A DNA stretch of 64,000 nt from Chlamydia caviae GPIC (GTDB lineage: Bacteria > Chlamydiota > Chlamydiia > Chlamydiales > Chlamydiaceae). Under the pieces are notes generated by a model, which saw only the letters and a program-made list of their open reading frames with translations, did no database searches and was not told the origin of the DNA. How positions within the stretch are numbered: position 1 is the first letter of the stretch; each line of letters begins with the position of its first letter. The position numbers were made by a program, and so were the translations under genes. Positions 37,754 through 49,638 of the stretch are shown here, piece after piece. Where the stretch lies: positions 744,001 to 808,000 of the forward strand of contig NC_003361.3 in the NCBI RefSeq assembly GCF_000007605.1, in the 5' to 3' direction.

Positions 37754-40576
37754 CTAAGAAAAGGACGCTAGCTTATCAAGAATACTTTGTAATTCCATAC
37801 GATTATTTTTTAAAGTTTCTTCTTTAGAACGTACAAGATCTGGATTAGCCTTTGCTCGAAAACTCTCACTACTCAATAAGCGTGAGACACTTTCAATAGA
37901 ATTTTCCAAACGCATTTTCTCTTTTTCTAGGCGATTTCTTTCTTTAGTAATGTGTTCCATAGGCACAAATACTCCAAGACGAATACCCTCAACAACACCT
38001 AAACTATAGACACGATCCTTAGGTTCTTCGGAAAGATACTCAAGAGAAGCTATCCCACCAAGAGCACACATCATAGGGACGTAAGTCTCTATAGAAATTC
38101 CCTCAGGGCAAATAACAAACACTTCTAAAGAAGCTCTAGGATCTAGCTGCATCTCGCCCCGAATATTTCTAATGGTATACACTAGCCTTTCTGCAAGAGC
38201 AAAAGATTCATGAAGATCTTTAGGAATAGCAATATCTATAGCTTGTGGATAAGGAGCCACTACATAAGATTCTGCTCGCAACATATCTAAAGCATGCGCT
38301 GTGATAGTATCCGCGCATGGTGCATCAACATCACCTAGTGTTGCCTTTAGCTTTAAAAATAGCGTTTCCGTAACAAAAGGCGTTATAGGATGTAAAACAC
38401 CTAAAATATTCACCAACAAAACTGCTAATAACTTCTGTTTTGTAAGCCGATCTTCCTCATTACCTTGTTTGCCATAGAGCGTAGGTTTGATAATTTCTAT
38501 ATATGTAGAACAGAAATCATTCCTAAAGAACTCATACGCCATGGTTGTTATCTTATCAAAAGCATAACTTTGATATGCAGATTCTAACTGCTTTAGCAAC
38601 TGATTGAATCCATCAAGAATATAGAAATCTTCTAACCCTAGAAGATCCTTATCTATACCATAAACAAGATCTTTACTTGTTAAATTGGAAATATGACCAA
38701 AGATAAACCTCGCCCCATTCCAAATCTTATTCGCAAAATTTTTGTATTCCTCAAACAAACGGTAGTCGAGATCTATTTGCTCACCACGATTTGCACATGA
38801 ACACAGTGTCATACGAACAGCATCAGCGCCATACTTACCAATCATCTCTAAGGGATCGATAACATTCCCCTTAGATTTGGAAAGCTTCTCCCATTTCGCC
38901 ACAACATCTTTAGGAAGGGCTTTCCCCATGTCATAAGCATGTTTTTCCTCTCCAGAGATGTATGTCCATTCTCCAAGATCGTTATAGCGCTTATAAGATT
39001 TACCAAAAATTAATCCGTGTAAGAAGACATCGCTAAAAGGCTTCTCTTCAACCATAGCACTGCAAAGCAATACCATGCGTGTTACCCAGAAAAATAGAAT
39101 GTCATGTCCTGTAATGAGAACTGCTGTGGGATAAAATTTCTCTAAATCTCCAGATTCTACATCAGGCCAACCTAAACATGTTAATGGCCATAACCCAGAA
39201 GAAAACCAAGTATCTAATACATCAGGATCTTGATACCAAGAATCAGGATCTTGAGCGACCTCTTCGGGAATCCCTTCACCATCATAACAGAGGATACGAT
39301 CTTCATCACTCTTATGATACCATACAGGAATGCGATGTCCCCACCACAACTGCCGACTGATACACCAATCACGAAGGTTATTCACCCAAGAGAGGTAATT
39401 TCGAGTAAATTCTGGAGGGAAAATCTTTATAGAATCATTAGCAACAAACTCACGTAAAGAATCTCGGAAACTCTCTACAGAAACAAACCATTGTTTCGAC
39501 AAATATGGTTCAATAACTGCTCCCGAGCGGTAAGACACGCCAACTCTCAGCTTATAAGGCTCTTTTTTAACAAACAGCCCCATAGCCTCCAACGCTGTGA
39601 TAATATCTTCACGAGCTTTTTCTTTACTTAATCCTGCAAAGATTCCCCCGTTCTCATTAATCTCTCCGGTAGGAGCCAGAATATTTACCATAGGTAAATT
39701 ATGATTGATTCCTGTGCGGTAATCATCTCGATCATGGGCGGGGGTAATTTTTACAGCTCCAGTACCAAATAAAGGATCTACAGACATATCCCCAATTATA
39801 GGGATCTCCCGATCTACAAAAGGTAAATGTACCTTAGCTCCTAATAAATGGCTGTAACGCTCATCATCAGGGGAAATAGCAATGGCAGTATCCCCAAGTA
39901 ATGTTTCTGGACGTGTAGTCGCCACGATGATTTCTTCAGAGCTATCGACTACTTTATAACGAATGTAGTACAGCCAACCATCTTTTTCTTCATACTCGAC
40001 TTCATCATCTGCAAGTGCTGTTTGTAAAACAGGATCCCAGTTAACAAGATAGTATCCCCTGTAAATATGTCCTTTATCAAAAAGAGCCTTGAAAGCTTTT
40101 TTTACAGCACGGTTCGCTAACGGTTCCATAGTGAAACGTAAGCGAGACCAATCGCAAGAGCATCCTAGCTGACGCAATTGAGAAAGAATGACTCCTTCAC
40201 TCTTCTCTTTCCATTCCCAAACATGCTTGATGAATTCTTCTCGAGAAAAATCTATACGGCGTTTACCCAAGGAAGCATATAAATGTCTTTCTACTACGGT
40301 TTGTGTAGCAATACCTGCGTGATCTGTACCAGGGACCCAGCACACCTCAAATCCAGACATCCGCTTGTAGCGAATAAGAACATCCTGAAGAGTATTCACA
40401 AGCGCATGGCCCATATGCAAAATGCCCGTAACATTCGGCGGGGGCATGATAATAGCATAAGGGGGCTTATCACTTGCTGATTGAGCCGTGAACATACCTG
40501 ACCCTTCCCAAAAAGCATAAAGCTTGTCCTCTAATCCTTTAGGATCATAAGCTTTGGAAAATTCATCCTCTTCCAT
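37754..40576 (-). CDS. valS: Valyl-tRNA synthetase
   Basis: A class I synthetase with an editing domain. HIGH is HMGH (54-57 in [11 protein letters not shown]) and KMSKS is KLSKS at about 562. The Thr/Val editing block ([12 protein letters not shown]) is present. The C-terminus is a coiled coil ([18 protein letters not shown]) that in other ValRS contacts the tRNA elbow. The 940-aa length is normal. It lies between the V-ATPase operon and pknD on the same strand. Confidence 0.97.
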   Translation of the reverse strand: MEEDEFSKAYDPKGLEDKLYAFWEGSGMFTAQSASDKPPYAIIMPPPNVTGILHMGHALVNTLQDVLIRYKRMSGFEVCWVPGTDHAGIATQTVVERHLYASLGKRRIDFSREEFIKHVWEWKEKSEGVILSQLRQLGCSCDWSRLRFTMEPLANRAVKKAFKALFDKGHIYRGYYLVNWDPVLQTALADDEVEYEEKDGWLYYIRYKVVDSSEEIIVATTRPETLLGDTAIAISPDDERYSHLLGAKVHLPFVDREIPIIGDMSVDPLFGTGAVKITPAHDRDDYRTGINHNLPMVNILAPTGEINENGGIFAGLSKEKAREDIITALEAMGLFVKKEPYKLRVGVSYRSGAVIEPYLSKQWFVSVESFRDSLREFVANDSIKIFPPEFTRNYLSWVNNLRDWCISRQLWWGHRIPVWYHKSDEDRILCYDGEGIPEEVAQDPDSWYQDPDVLDTWFSSGLWPLTCLGWPDVESGDLEKFYPTAVLITGHDILFFWVTRMVLLCSAMVEEKPFSDVFLHGLIFGKSYKRYNDLGEWTYISGEEKHAYDMGKALPKDVVAKWEKLSKSKGNVIDPLEMIGKYGADAVRMTLCSCANRGEQIDLDYRLFEEYKNFANKIWNGARFIFGHISNLTSKDLVYGIDKDLLGLEDFYILDGFNQLLKQLESAYQSYAFDKITTMAYEFFRNDFCSTYIEIIKPTLYGKQGNEEDRLTKQKLLAVLLVNILGVLHPITPFVTETLFLKLKATLGDVDAPCADTITAHALDMLRAESYVVAPYPQAIDIAIPKDLHESFALAERLVYTIRNIRGEMQLDPRASLEVFVICPEGISIETYVPMMCALGGIASLEYLSEEPKDRVYSLGVVEGIRLGVFVPMEHITKERNRLEKEKMRLENSIESVSRLLSSESFRAKANPDLVRSKEETLKNNRMELQSILDKLASFS

Positions 40577-40634
40577 AATTCTATATCCAAATCTTTATAA
40601 CATTTTTAGATGCCGCAACGGCAAAAAACTAAGT

Positions 40635-41093
40635 CTAAAAAGCATCTACAGAAATGACTTCCATCCAAAGATGATGGCGTCGGCTGACTATTTCTCTGTC
40701 TCCACTAGATAAAGAAACCTTATAAGAAACAATGCCCTGGCGCTCTTCGTAATTATCGCCTTTCAGACAGTACACACGGTAACCAGAAAGCTGAAGCACT
40801 TCATACGTCAATTTTTCTATCTTCCCATCACCATAGTACACCCAAAGATGTAGAGTTGCGGGAAGCATTTTCTTCATCCGATAAGGCAGACTCCAAGTAA
40901 CAACAACCTGCTGACCAAATACCTCATGAACACAAGCCTGCTCTATACCCAGATGTGCCGCAGCCGTATAATCATTATCTACAAATTCTGTAAATGAGGA
41001 CAACGAAGGTTGCGAACACGCTGATAAACATAGTACTGAGACCAGAGGAAATAGGACTATGATCAATAAGATTTTAGAATAATAATAACGCAA
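40635..41093 (-). CDS. Putative lipoprotein downstream of the V-ATPase genes
   Basis: Not a recognised family. The precursor begins RYYYSK, then a hydrophobic stretch (ILLIIVLFPLVSVLCL) and a lipobox LSAC, so it should be a diacylated lipoprotein. The mature part is about 125 residues, beta-rich in look. There is no ATG. All candidate starts are TTG. I choose the TTG at 41093, which gives a normal signal peptide (152 aa) and overlaps atpK by 20 bases. The frame is open back to a TTG at 41123. Position suggests cotranscription with atpK and valS. Confidence 0.75.
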   Translation of the reverse strand: MRYYYSKILLIIVLFPLVSVLCLSACSQPSLSSFTEFVDNDYTAAAHLGIEQACVHEVFGQQVVVTWSLPYRMKKMLPATLHLWVYYGDGKIEKLTYEVLQLSGYRVYCLKGDNYEERQGIVSYKVSLSSGDREIVSRRHHLWMEVISVDAF

Positions 41094-41499
41094 AAACAAA
41101 AGCAAAGAGTGCAAACGATTCAACTATCCCAATAGATGCAAAAGATTTACCATAAATAGCCGAAGATCGAGCGTATGCTTGGATAGCACTTACACAACAT
41201 TTCCCCTGCATTATAGCAGACAATAACAATGCTATACCAACGGAAAGCCCCATAGCAATAGCGCCTATAGCACCAACTTTCCCATCTTTAATCCCATCTC
41301 TGAGCAAAAGCATGAAAATCAATCCATAGATAGATTGTGACGATGGCATTGCTGATAAACCTATTATCTTTCCATGTCCTTCGTCAATTCGGGACATCAC
41401 AGCATGTGAAGCCACCCCTGCCATACCACAACCAATGGCACTGCCTATCATTGCTAAGCCCATGGCAAAAACAGGACCAACAACCGATAAATCAATCAT
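41074..41499 (-). CDS. atpK: V-type ATP synthase subunit K (membrane rotor ring)
   Basis: The proteolipid of the V-type ATPase rotor, with two hairpins of membrane helices in 141 residues. The ion-binding carboxylate is Glu127 (GIVESFALF). Gln55, Tyr58 and Gln98 match in spacing the sodium ligands of the Enterococcus hirae NtpK ring (Gln65, Tyr68, Gln110, Glu139). The first repeat has lost its own carboxylate, as in other V-type K subunits. ATG start at 41499, 130 bases after the atpI stop. Confidence 0.94.
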   Translation of the reverse strand: MIDLSVVGPVFAMGLAMIGSAIGCGMAGVASHAVMSRIDEGHGKIIGLSAMPSSQSIYGLIFMLLLRDGIKDGKVGAIGAIAMGLSVGIALLLSAIMQGKCCVSAIQAYARSSAIYGKSFASIGIVESFALFAFVFALLLF

Positions 41500-41629
41500 T
41501 ATGTACCTCTATATCTCATAATAATATCTCAAGAAAACCTCAAAGAACCTGCTCTTTAGTTCTCTTGTTTATAATTTAATTTTTCCAAAGACAACGGATT
41601 CTATCAAACCGTAGAATTATTGCCTAAAT

Positions 41630-43585
41630 CTATCCCTTGGTATCCACAACCTTATGGCACACTACTTTCTTTAAAGGGTGTAGGAGTTTCCCTCCGCCAT
41701 CAAAGCTATAGTGATACCACTCAATAAAGTTTAATCTAAGTCCATGAATCACTCCTCCCATAATAGAGAGAAGGATATTCACTGAATGACCGAACAAAAT
41801 AATAACGAAGGCTATAGCAGGAGAGAAACGGTTGCTAATTTGCACAATTGTTGTTCCTACCATAGCTCCTGCCAATCCTAATGCGTAAATACGCAAATAA
41901 GACAAAACATCTGAGAATACTTGTATAATTGCTGTAATCTCATCAATACCCCCAACACCACGTTGCAAAACTGCACCGGCAACAGCAAGGCCTATACCAA
42001 CAAACACTCCGTAATAACCAATGATTCCCCCAAGATCGTAGGGAACGTGAAATAGGTAATGAATCAAAGATACGGATTGCAAATATAAGGGAAGATATAG
42101 ATAGGCCCCACACATAAAAACAATCCATCCTAGGCCAGAATAACGCTGCCGCATATAACGCAACATTCCCAAAGCCATATGGACGACTCCAACAAATAGC
42201 GCCAATTCCATTAGGATATTATCTATAAACTTATCGTAAACAACAGCACGTGCTACCGTTTCTCCTGTAGATTTTTCCGTAGCAAGAAGGAACTCTTCGG
42301 CACCTTGTTTATCCTTCAATAAAGGATGCTCATTGACTAACTCTTTATATCCTTTAGGATGCTTATCCAAGTAATATTCTGCTTTCTTCAAAGCCAACAT
42401 ATGGGTAAGGGAATACTCTCGCAAAGGATTTGAAGGACTTATAGAAATCCCAAAAAATGACGTTGTAGCAAATCCCCAGAAAATACATCCCAACCCTAAA
42501 ATTGAGAACATCTTCAAGAAACGTGCCAATGATTTAGATCGCTTCAGGACCCGTCGAGCTTTAAACGTTATAAAAAGCGAAGTTGCTAAAAAAACAAGCC
42601 CGTAACCACCGTCATTGACGATCATAGAAAAGAAGAAGAAAAACGAAATAAATACCCATAATGAGGGATCTTTATCTGAAGATGCCGGCGTATCATAAAT
42701 ATTCACCAGATCTTCTCCGATACGTCCTAGGCCACTATTTTCTAAATATGTAGGGACAATCTCATCAGGATCCGGAGCTACCTTATGCAAACAAATATCA
42801 AACTGATCACACAACTTCTCTAGTTCTTGGATACGATCAGAGATTACCCATCCTGTAATAGAAAATACCTTACCATCAAAGAGCTCTTCTACACTCTCTT
42901 CAGCATGGCGTAAGCGTTGTTCGTTATCATAATCGCATAAACCTTCAAGAACATCCTGACGGTAAGCATAAAGTTCACAAATCCTAGTCTTCTTAAACTG
43001 TATCTCTCTTAAAAGAACGGTTTCTTTAGCTTGCAATTCATTAACAGAGTGTGGAGCATCAATCTCTGTGAATTGATCTTTTGACAATTCAACGACACCG
43101 ATAACAGCGTAGTAATCAAAATTATATGCTGTAGATAAGTAAAAGACATTAGATTGCTCTACTTCTAGATTGTCCTCGTCCACATGTTTACGATAGAAAA
43201 ATCTGATCGTTAATCCAGTTTTCCTTGTAAATTCAATAATATCATCAGAGGAAAAGGGTCCTAAAGGTTTAACTCTAAGAATCTCCTTCCTTAAAGCTTT
43301 TATAGCTTCTGTTAAAGAATGGATTTCCTGATGAAGAGCAAACACCTCATCTACTATCTGCTCAACAGTTAAATCTTGAGATTTTGACAAAGATAAGTGA
43401 GCGGAAGGGTAATCTCTTTTCAGGGAATTTAAAATTTTCAAACACTCAGAAAAATGACGTAGTTTTTCTGAAGTAATCAATCTTTTATCAGAAATGAACT
43501 CAACAACTCCAAGTTCTCTACAAGCAGTAAAAAATTCTGATCGATTTCTTCCAATAAAGAGATACTTATCGACATTTACGCGCAT
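41630..43585 (-). CDS. atpI: V-type ATP synthase subunit I
   Basis: The stator/membrane subunit that forms the ion half-channels. The 651 residues have a soluble, coiled N-terminal part (about 1-305) and a membrane C-terminal part starting around [20 protein letters not shown] (about 308), with about seven hydrophobic segments and the conserved block [17 protein letters not shown]. It overlaps atpD by 10 bases at its start, so the two are coupled. Confidence 0.95.
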   Translation of the reverse strand: MRVNVDKYLFIGRNRSEFFTACRELGVVEFISDKRLITSEKLRHFSECLKILNSLKRDYPSAHLSLSKSQDLTVEQIVDEVFALHQEIHSLTEAIKALRKEILRVKPLGPFSSDDIIEFTRKTGLTIRFFYRKHVDEDNLEVEQSNVFYLSTAYNFDYYAVIGVVELSKDQFTEIDAPHSVNELQAKETVLLREIQFKKTRICELYAYRQDVLEGLCDYDNEQRLRHAEESVEELFDGKVFSITGWVISDRIQELEKLCDQFDICLHKVAPDPDEIVPTYLENSGLGRIGEDLVNIYDTPASSDKDPSLWVFISFFFFFSMIVNDGGYGLVFLATSLFITFKARRVLKRSKSLARFLKMFSILGLGCIFWGFATTSFFGISISPSNPLREYSLTHMLALKKAEYYLDKHPKGYKELVNEHPLLKDKQGAEEFLLATEKSTGETVARAVVYDKFIDNILMELALFVGVVHMALGMLRYMRQRYSGLGWIVFMCGAYLYLPLYLQSVSLIHYLFHVPYDLGGIIGYYGVFVGIGLAVAGAVLQRGVGGIDEITAIIQVFSDVLSYLRIYALGLAGAMVGTTIVQISNRFSPAIAFVIILFGHSVNILLSIMGGVIHGLRLNFIEWYHYSFDGGGKLLHPLKKVVCHKVVDTKG

Positions 43586-44202
43586 TCGGATTCCTCCTTA
43601 CGCTGCTGTATCTTTTTCTTAGCCATTTTAACCTGGCCAACATCTGTAATACTACGATCACTTAAGAAAATCGCGATTTTCTTAATCATTCGCGTAGTCT
43701 CTGGAATTAGCTTCTTCTCAAAGAGATTTACACGAATGGATACATTTCTTAATTCTTCCTCAAGAATTCTTTGCTTTTCCGCAGCTACTTCAGAACGCAC
43801 TTTATTAATTACAAACTCTCGAGAGTAAGCTACAAGCGTATCGATCCAAATAGGAGTATCTAAAACAGAATAAGAAGATTCAGCTAGGATAATATTCCTT
43901 ATCACAGGGACTTCTATCCCCGTAATATTTTCATAGTCTTTTTCAACTTTCTCTATCTTAAAACTATTTGCAATCGCATCAACATAAAGAGGAACACTAT
44001 AAAGCTCTGCGAAAGCATAAATACTTTCCCTGGCTGCTTCATACGCTTGTATGCTCTCACTAGCCTCTCGAATAGCATTGGTAACTTCTACTTGCAGCAA
44101 TGCTTTTTTTAATTTTAACGTCGGTAAATATGTTTCCAGACGTGAGAGTTTTACCTTTTCTAAACGATAGGCATTCTTTGTTAGCTTTATCTGTGAAGAC
44201 AT
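43576..44202 (-). CDS. atpD: V-type ATP synthase subunit D
   Basis: The central-stalk subunit that rotates inside the A/B head. The 208-residue protein has the family start [18 protein letters not shown] and a long coiled-coil hairpin (about 1-75 and 135-205). I choose the ATG at 44202. A TTG at 44214 would add four residues. It overlaps the 3' end of atpB by 16 bases. Confidence 0.94.
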
Positions 44203-45503
44203 GACTTCGGCCAATACTTATTGATCAACTGTTCCTTTATACCCACTTCTTCGGAATGGAAACTTTGAGCAAGAATTTTCCAACCAATATCTAAAGCTTC
44301 TTCTAAAGGAATATTTACTTCTAAACTCATTAATCGGGTTTCGAAAAGCTCAGCAAATGCCAATAACTTTTTATCCCAATTTGACAACTTAAAGCCCATG
44401 GACATTCTTTCCGCAGCTTTTCTAGAATCGGCATATAGCCGTATTAAAGAGTTTGCAAGATCTCCATGATCTTCTCTAGTTACTTTACCAATAACCAATT
44501 GCTTCAAACGAGATAGAGAACCAAACGGATCAATACGGTTATTCTTCAGGTAAAACTGACCTTCCGTAATGAATCCCGTGTTATCGGGAACAGGATGGGT
44601 AATATCATCTCCAGGCATCGTAGTCACACTGATTAAAGTAATGGACCCGCCCTCTGCTATATCCACAGCTTTTTCATAACGCAATGCAAGATCCGAATAC
44701 AAAGATCCCGGATATCCACGGTTCGCAGGGATCTGGTCCATAGTAATGGCGATTTCCTTTAAAGCATCTGCAAACGCTGTCATATCCGTAAGTAAGACCA
44801 ACACATTCTTATTGTGATCTACAGCAAATTTCTCAGCACATGCTAAGGCCATATCAGGAATTAAAACACACTCTACAGGTGCATCTACAGCTTTATGAAT
44901 AAACATCACACATTTATCGGCGAATCCTAATCTCTTAGACTCATCAACGAAAAAGCTATAGTCAACGAATGTCAATCCCATACCACCGATAATGACAATG
45001 TCGGCATCTGTTTGTGCAGCTATACGCATCAATAAGGCGTTATGACTCTCTCCAGAAGAAGAGAAGATAGGAATCTTTTGAGACTTCACTAAACAATTGA
45101 ATACGTCAATCATAGGAATATTGGTTTTCACCATATCCCTAGGAACAACACGACAAACAGGATTAAACGTAGGTGTTGAGATTGCAATCGGATCACCGAA
45201 ACACTCTCCCTCGCCATCAATAGGTTTACCCACACCATTTAAACGTCTACCTATTAGAGATTCCCCGTAAGTAACCTCCATAGAACGACCTAAAAATATT
45301 ACCCGATCCCCTGTCGACAATCCGGAAGTTCCACCAAAGACTTGTAAGGTTACTTTCTTAGCATCAAAGCGTAAAACAGAAGCGTATGAAGATCTTCCAT
45401 CCACTCTTTCAATTTCCGCTAGTTCACCTAAACGCGCTCCCTCAGCTTCTACAGTTATTAAGTTTCCTTTGATGTCGGTAATTTTTGTATATATTGTCTG
45501 CAT
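44187..45503 (-). CDS. atpB: V-type ATP synthase subunit B
   Basis: The non-catalytic head subunit (438 aa). Diagnostic blocks are [16 protein letters not shown], a P-loop-like [16 protein letters not shown] without the Walker lysine, as expected for the B subunit, and the [22 protein letters not shown] segment. It follows atpA with 4 bases between stop and start and precedes atpD. Confidence 0.96.
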
Positions 45504-45507
45504 AACC

Positions 45508-47283
45508 TTACGCTGTTTGTACCATCTTCGTCTCTAATAACCTAAGAACTACTTCCATTCCTTCCTTGTATTCCTCGGAAAGGAACTTCTGTCCATTTAA
45601 GGTTTTGATTTTACTTTGCAATTCAAGGAAAAAACTCCTCGCATTATCGGGACAATCAAAGCTAAATTTCGCATCAAAAATACGACTCATTAATGAAAAT
45701 AACTCAATTTGCCGATCAAAAGGACAATAACAATCCACAGCATCAAAAGCATTCTGTTGGAGATAACAAAAATCATATAATTCTGCTTTTAGGTAGATCT
45801 CCATATCCTCCATGGGGATACCCTCTTCTCCAACAACCTCCATACGTTTGCCAATTTCAGATCCTTCACGAAGGAAGTAATTTGCTTTTTTGACTGCTTT
45901 GCCCCAACCCTGAATCTTATTCTCTAATATATCTCCAACTTGATCTAGGTATTTTGACCACGAAATCATAGGATCAATAGAAGGGTAACGGCGAGCATCC
46001 GCACGAGCTTTAGAAAGACCACAGAAAGCTCCTACTACAGATAACGTAGCTTGTGTTACAGGCTCTTCAAAGTTCCCTCCCGCAGGGGATACAGCACCAC
46101 ATATTGTCAAAGAACCTTCTGAACCGTCTTTCATACGTACAGCACCACCACGCTCATAAAAAGCAGCTATTCTTGATGCTAGATAAGCTGGAAAAGCTTC
46201 TTCTCCAGGAATCTCTTCTAATCTTCCTGAAATTTCTCTTAATGCTTGAGCCCAACGTGATGTGGAATCAGCAAGCAAAAGTACATGCAGACCCATCTGT
46301 CTATAGTACTCTGCAACAGTAATGCCTAGATAAATGGAAGATTCTCTAGCTGCTACTGGCATAGAAGAGGTATTACAAATAATGCATGTTCTATGCATTA
46401 AAGACTCCCCTGTATGAGGGTCTGTAAGGTGAGGAAATTCTTGTAATACCTCTACCACTTCACCCGCACGCTCTCCACATGCACAGAGAATCACAATATC
46501 TACAGCAGCATACTTCGATAAATGGTGTTGCAAAACTGTCTTTCCCGCACCAAATGGGCCAGGAGTACAAAACGTTCCACCCTTTAACACTGGAATTTGT
46601 GTATCTAAAATACGTATGCCCACGTCCATAATCTCATGACAGGGCACTTTATCCCCTTGGATAAATGCCTGCTTAATTGGCCATTTCTGAACCATAGTAA
46701 AGCTGTATTCTTTCCCTTCCGCATCCCGAGCTTTAGCAACTACTGTATCAACACTATAGCTACCTTCCGAAATTACCCAGGTAATCGTCACCTCTTTAAA
46801 ACAGGAAAACGGCACCATAATCTTGTGGTTAAAGTACCCTTCTTTTACAAAACCTAGAGCATCTCCACGAACAAGAACATCTCCTACAACCGCTTTTGGG
46901 GTATATTCCCACAATGTATTCTTACAAAGAGCATTAACATACTCTCCTCTCTTTAAGAAGAAGCTACTTTCTGCCAACACCTGCAGACGATTTTGCAATC
47001 CGTCAAAGATCCCCTGTAATAACCCTGGACCTAGTTCTGCTTCTAACAAATGTCCTGAGAAAGTGACTAAAGCTCCTCGGCAAACGTCTTGAGTATCTTC
47101 AAAAACCTGAATTTTGACCTCTTGACCAACAACTTCAATGACTTCTGCTTTCAGCCATGTGTCGTTAACGTTAACATAAGCAACTTCCCCTTGACGTACA
47201 TGCCCATCAAAACGCACACGCAATAAATTGCCATAGGCTTCTACAACATATCCCTGAGTTGTTTGTCCCGAAGTTGCTACCAT
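45508..47283 (-). CDS. atpA: V-type ATP synthase catalytic subunit A
   Basis: The ATP-hydrolysing/synthesising subunit, 591 aa. The Walker A motif is GPFGAGKT at 242-249, the large non-homologous insert of A subunits lies before it, and [20 protein letters not shown] follows. All catalytic elements look intact. Overlaps the upstream DUF2764 gene by 7 bases. Confidence 0.97.
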
Positions 47284-48077
47284 GTGATTGCCTTTTCCAT
47301 AGAATTAATAATGTTTTTGCCTTGCTCTAAATTTACCATACTATTGCGAATGGCAAATAAATACGCTGCAACCCTTGCTAAAACTGCATTCGCATCAAAA
47401 TATTTATCACGATACATCTCTTCAATTTTATGAAACTCGTACAAAGATAGTGTACGGTTCAATGTATGAGGTAAGCGACCGTAATCCTGTAATACATCAC
47501 TCAAATCTGAAAATTCTCCTGGAAGCTCATAATTAGGAGCATCTTTTTGCATCAACACTTGAAGCACCACAGGATCAGAACTATCTTCATCTCTTAATAC
47601 ATAAGAAACATCAAGCTTCATAATTCGGGAGCGAAAACCTGCCAAAATAACGCGTAGGTTTTGCTTAAATGTAAAATACGTACGCAGGAACTCAGAAGAG
47701 CTACGTTGGTAATGTGATAGAAATTCTCTAACTAACGAGGAGAAGTTATCTAGACGCTCTTGAGAAGTCTTATATTGCAATAAGAAATCCTTAAAGAAAT
47801 CCTCGAACTCACAGTCATCCGACCATTGTTGAAGATTCACCATACTTTCAACATTCTCTTGTGTCACTATACCATAAGCATGCGGTAGAGGTTTTCCAGA
47901 CCAGAAAAATGCAAAATTTTCAAAATCAAAAAAACGCTTTAAGATAACGTAATGGCCTAGATCTTCATTAGATAAGTTTAAATGAAGTAAATCATCGAGA
48001 TCATCAAAAGAATAGACGGGCCGGGACTCAGGAAGCTGAGGAAGAAAAAACGACGATAAAAAGTAGTACTGAGTCAT
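47277..48077 (-). CDS. DUF2764 protein of the V-ATPase operon
   Basis: A 266-residue soluble protein whose start YYFLSSFFLPQLPE matches the DUF2764 family found between atpE and atpA in spirochaetes, chlamydiae and Bacteroidetes. It is mostly alpha-helical with many acidic and aromatic residues. Its position is where other V-ATPase operons carry subunit C. No separate C or F subunit gene is seen in the cluster, so it may replace one of them. This is an inference, and function is not proved as far as I know. Confidence 0.87.
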   Translation of the reverse strand: MTQYYFLSSFFLPQLPESRPVYSFDDLDDLLHLNLSNEDLGHYVILKRFFDFENFAFFWSGKPLPHAYGIVTQENVESMVNLQQWSDDCEFEDFFKDFLLQYKTSQERLDNFSSLVREFLSHYQRSSSEFLRTYFTFKQNLRVILAGFRSRIMKLDVSYVLRDEDSSDPVVLQVLMQKDAPNYELPGEFSDLSDVLQDYGRLPHTLNRTLSLYEFHKIEEMYRDKYFDANAVLARVAAYLFAIRNSMVNLEQGKNIINSMEKAITW

Positions 48078-48124
48078 GGCAATAACTCTAAAATTGGTTA
48101 GGACTCCGCATTTGAAGAAAAAGC

Positions 48125-48751
48125 CTATGAGCCCTGAAATATCATTTCACGAAAATCTTTTTGCAAATAACGCATTAAAAGATCAAGCAAGGTATCCGAA
48201 CTAAGATCTAAAACCCAATTCTTGTCTTCAACTTTTAATTGAACCCCACCAACAAAATTACCGACAGCTACTCCCTTACCTTTAAGTTTTGCTAATACGG
48301 ATTTTCCTAGGAATTCATTAACGGCTCTTGTCGCCACGTGTTTGCCAATACAAGCTGTAAGATCCCCGGAAATGCCTTGGTCTTCTATAGCCTGTATCAA
48401 CGCTGCAACAAGTTTAGCAGATACCTCAGGATCAGCTAAAGCATTGTCTAGCCATTCCGCCAAGGATTCTTTAAAGACTTTATTTTCTACAGCTTGTTTT
48501 AAACTTTCTAAGGAACGCTTTCCTGCTTGAGCTAAAGCGGACTCCCCCTGTTTTAGCTTATGGTCAGCATCTTGTTGAGCTGAAGTAATAATCTGACTCG
48601 CCCGTTCTTGAGCTTCGTCAATTATCCTTTTTGCCTGCTCTTTCGCATTACGCACAATGGCTTCTGCTTCATCTTCAGCAGGTTTTAAAGTTTCTATTCG
48701 TAGAGCATCGCAGATTTGCTTTAACTTATCTTCTGCACCGAGATCTGCCAT
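48125..48751 (-). CDS. atpE: V-type ATP synthase subunit E
   Basis: The peripheral-stalk subunit, 208 aa. A long N-terminal charged coiled coil (residues about 20-90, [19 protein letters not shown]) leads into a globular C-terminal domain. First gene of the operon. The upstream 116-base gap is AT-rich, with TATAAT words on the minus strand near 48797 and 48821 that could be -10 elements, but no good -35. Confidence 0.93.
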
Positions 48752-48867
48752 ATCGTTGCTACCATGAGAAAACAGAGTTTATCTTAAAAAAAAATTCGAT
48801 TATAGTTCAACTAATCCAACAGATTATAGCATTAGATCATTTAATTAAAATTAAATAAAAGATTTCC

Positions 48868-49626
48868 ATGAAACTTCACGCTCTTATTCCTTTTCTGATT
48901 GCTAGTTTTTCGCTCGCAGCAAGCGAAAATTCTCAAACACAAAGAACATTGCAGAACAACGAAAAACAGGCTCACAGACGTCCCTCGAGCGTTTATCAAC
49001 GAAGATTATTAAAAAGATCACAAATCATTGTTTCTAACAAAACTGCTTCTCGCTATGTGCCTCACAAAACAAATAAAAATAGAAGAACAAGACAAGAGGA
49101 AAAAGCAAAACATTTAATTTCATGGGTTTCCTATTCTGGAGATGAATATTCGATTCGCATTCCAAGTAATTGGCAATGCATAAATGATAAAACTCAACTC
49201 CCTGAAAAACTCGATGTGGTATTTATTGGCCAAGGGACAGGATCGTTGACCCCTACAATCAATATTGCTCAAGAAATCACATCTAACAATCAATCTGCAT
49301 ACATTGAAGAGATTCTTACCTATCATAAATCTAATGAAATGACCTTAGAATCTTCTGTATTTACGCACCTACAAGCTGCCAACGGGGAATTTACTATTAT
49401 TAAAACAGAAAAGAATTCTTCTTGGGGAAAGGTTTTTTGCCTTCAAGGCGTTGCCGTGATCAATCACAAAGCCTATATCTTTACAAGCACGGCTACCTTA
49501 GATGATTATCCCAATGTATCTTTGATTTTCTTAAAAACAGTCTCTTCATTTAAGCTTTCAGCAAAAGAAGCTGCTTCCGGAGACGCTATCCTTGAAGAAG
49601 CATTAAAATCACTTCAAGGGGAATAA
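48868..49626 (+). CDS. Secreted basic hypothetical protein (CT311-like)
   Basis: A 252-residue protein with an N-terminal signal peptide (HALIPFLIASFSLAASE). Residues about 35-75 are strongly basic (RRPSSVYQRRLLKRSQ, then HKTNKNRRTRQEEKAK) and look like nuclear-localisation or nucleic-acid-binding clusters. The rest is a folded domain of about 160 residues beginning ISWVSYSGDEYSIRIPSNWQ. By gene order it matches C. trachomatis CT311, which I recall being reported as a secreted protein reaching the host nucleus. Whether that holds here is inference. Divergent from atpE, convergent with the next gene. Confidence 0.82.
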   Translation: MKLHALIPFLIASFSLAASENSQTQRTLQNNEKQAHRRPSSVYQRRLLKRSQIIVSNKTASRYVPHKTNKNRRTRQEEKAKHLISWVSYSGDEYSIRIPSNWQCINDKTQLPEKLDVVFIGQGTGSLTPTINIAQEITSNNQSAYIEEILTYHKSNEMTLESSVFTHLQAANGEFTIIKTEKNSSWGKVFCLQGVAVINHKAYIFTSTATLDDYPNVSLIFLKTVSSFKLSAKEAASGDAILEEALKSLQGE

Positions 49627-49638
49627 TATTTAGAGTTT

